This document shows positions 13,291 through 13,999 of a stretch of DNA of 13,999 bases, piece after piece. The DNA is from a bacterium. Lineage in GTDB: Bacteria > UBP15 > UBA6099 > JAJRTR01. Numbering within the stretch: position 1 is the first letter of the stretch; every line of letters begins with the position of its first letter. The DNA lies in contig JAJRTR010000065.1 in the NCBI GenBank assembly GCA_024278215.1, positions 1-13,999 on the forward strand, written 5' to 3'. Position numbers and translations under genes: made by a program. The notes under the pieces were generated by a model. It searched no databases. It worked only from the letters and a program-made list of their open reading frames with translations, and had not been told where the DNA came from.

Positions 13291-13303
13291 TAAAGGGAGA
13301 ATC

Positions 13304-13939
13304 ATGACTGAGAAAAATAAGAAAAAGCAGAAGGATGTCTATAGGGAAAGCATTTTTGATTATCTTGAAGCAAATTCAGAGCCGCTGATAGATCGTGAGA
13401 AGTACACGGACAGCATATTTGAAATGCTGGAGCGGGCGAACGGACCGGAAGACGAATACAGTGATTCCATATTTGACCTGTTGGAGAAGAATTCAAGTAA
13501 TGCAGGTGTTGGATATTCGCGAGATACAGTATCTATTGACTTCAAGAGCTTTGACTACTGTGAGGGATTGGGATGTATTGAAGATTTCGTTGACATCGAT
13601 ATGCTGAAACAGGCTATAATGAAAAATGGAATGGAATTGCCTGCCAGAATTGTATTTAAAAGGTTTAATTTGTTATATAATAAAATGGGTATTGGTGGAA
13701 CAACAAATACATCGTCACAAAATACGATTTGTATAAATATAGATTATGTTCATGAGAAAAACGAATTGATGATTGTTGAGGCGATAGCACATGAAACATG
13801 GCATCTAAGAAAGCAACCTAAAGTAATCAGGTCAATTCCCCTTATCAGGAAATCTTATGAACTGGACAGTACCAAGTTTACCATCAAGCTGCAAGGCGAA
13901 AGTCAGGTAATCTACCAGGGTCGGCGTTTTCGAGGATGA
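13304..13939 (+). CDS. HEXXH metallopeptidase-like putative effector with SIF repeats
   Basis: A 211-residue protein. Residues 1-12 are Lys-rich. Three repeats Y-x-[ED]-S-I-F-[DE]-x-L-E-x-[AN] follow at 13-24, 34-46 and 52-63. The rest holds IVEAIAHETWHLRKQ with the zinc-binding HETWH (163-167) and, 19 residues on, YELDSTKF whose Glu186 could be the third zinc ligand as in ImmA/IrrE-type gluzincins. I choose ATG 13304, with AGGGAG at 13294-13299, over a much longer frame that only shadows the tail tube fragment. The ending (YQGRRFRG) looks abrupt, so a C-terminal frameshift is possible. AT-rich, next to tail gene debris. Could be a protein-cleaving effector carried by the particle, or an ImmA-like regulator without its partner; the SIF repeats favour the former. 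Family not recognised. Confidence 0.55.
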   Translation: MTEKNKKKQKDVYRESIFDYLEANSEPLIDREKYTDSIFEMLERANGPEDEYSDSIFDLLEKNSSNAGVGYSRDTVSIDFKSFDYCEGLGCIEDFVDIDMLKQAIMKNGMELPARIVFKRFNLLYNKMGIGGTTNTSSQNTICINIDYVHEKNELMIVEAIAHETWHLRKQPKVIRSIPLIRKSYELDSTKFTIKLQGESQVIYQGRRFRG

Positions 13940-13999
13940 ATAACGCAAGGTCGGCCTGATTATCCCCGGCAAAGAGAAATTCGGGAAGTGAATGCCTCA
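13940..13999 (+). other. Right edge: possible end of a gene fragment and start of another
   Basis: A GC-richer stretch reads KVGLIIPGKEKFGK to a TGA at 13988-13990, in a frame different from the preceding gene. ATG at 13991 with GGGAAG just upstream could open a further gene. Too short to judge. Confidence 0.2.

Noticed and set aside
13286-13291. TATAAT as a promoter for the gene at 13304
   Set aside because: It lies too close to the start codon to leave room for the ribosome site in the transcript, and no -35 box is at the right distance.
13064-13303. Upstream extension of the metallopeptidase-like protein to a 291-residue product
   Set aside because: The added 80 residues read the tail tube fragment in a wrong frame; the same Ser/Arg/Pro-rich shadow occurs at 6874-7155. 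ATG 13304 has a good ribosome site.
1-13999. CRISPR array, tRNA or rRNA gene
   Set aside because: I found no regularly spaced identical repeats with unique spacers, no cloverleaf with CCA-type acceptor, and no rRNA-like sequence.

Overview
The window is a piece of the structural (morphogenesis) region of a tailed phage, probably an integrated prophage or prophage-derived element, in a Gram-negative bacterium. Strong Shine-Dalgarno sites (GGAGGTG, AAGGAGGG) precede most structural genes. A GT9 heptosyltransferase-like gene points to a lipopolysaccharide-bearing host. The many short hairpin repeats between genes are of a kind I associate with PVC-group bacteria (Lentisphaerota, Kiritimatiellota, Planctomycetota), but that assignment is weak. 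No terminase, portal, protease, integrase or tape measure lies in the window.

Left part (1-3323): head genes in GC-rich DNA. These are a DUF2190-like capsid decoration protein, the major capsid protein, a GT9 glycosyltransferase, and a small phage gene. The small gene is broken by a 123-bp MITE-like insertion with a target-site duplication and by a separate frameshift.

Middle (3324-6587): a long interruption of the head-tail module. It carries hairpin repeats, an AT-rich minus-strand SIR2-family gene with its own promoter (probably antiphage defence), gene fragments, a Mu gp36-like connector gene with a terminator hairpin, a 126-bp inverted-repeat element, and a tandem-hairpin repeat.

Right part (6588-13999): a tail tube gene followed by three intact, diverged paralogues of one tail-terminator-like gene, and later a truncated second tail tube copy. 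AT-rich cargo lies after or between these tail genes. One cargo unit is an effector-like protein overlapping a membrane protein, as toxin-immunity pairs do. There is also an N-terminal effector remnant, several small membrane proteins of which three are paralogues, and an HEXXH metallopeptidase-like protein with three Y-x-[ED]-S-I-F repeats at its N-terminus. The remnant carries the same motif at the same residue positions.

My reading is that the tail module has grown by repeated capture of units made of a tail gene plus cargo, with recombination at dispersed hairpin repeats. The structural assignments are family-level recognition. The effector and immunity roles are inference from motifs, gene order and overlap.
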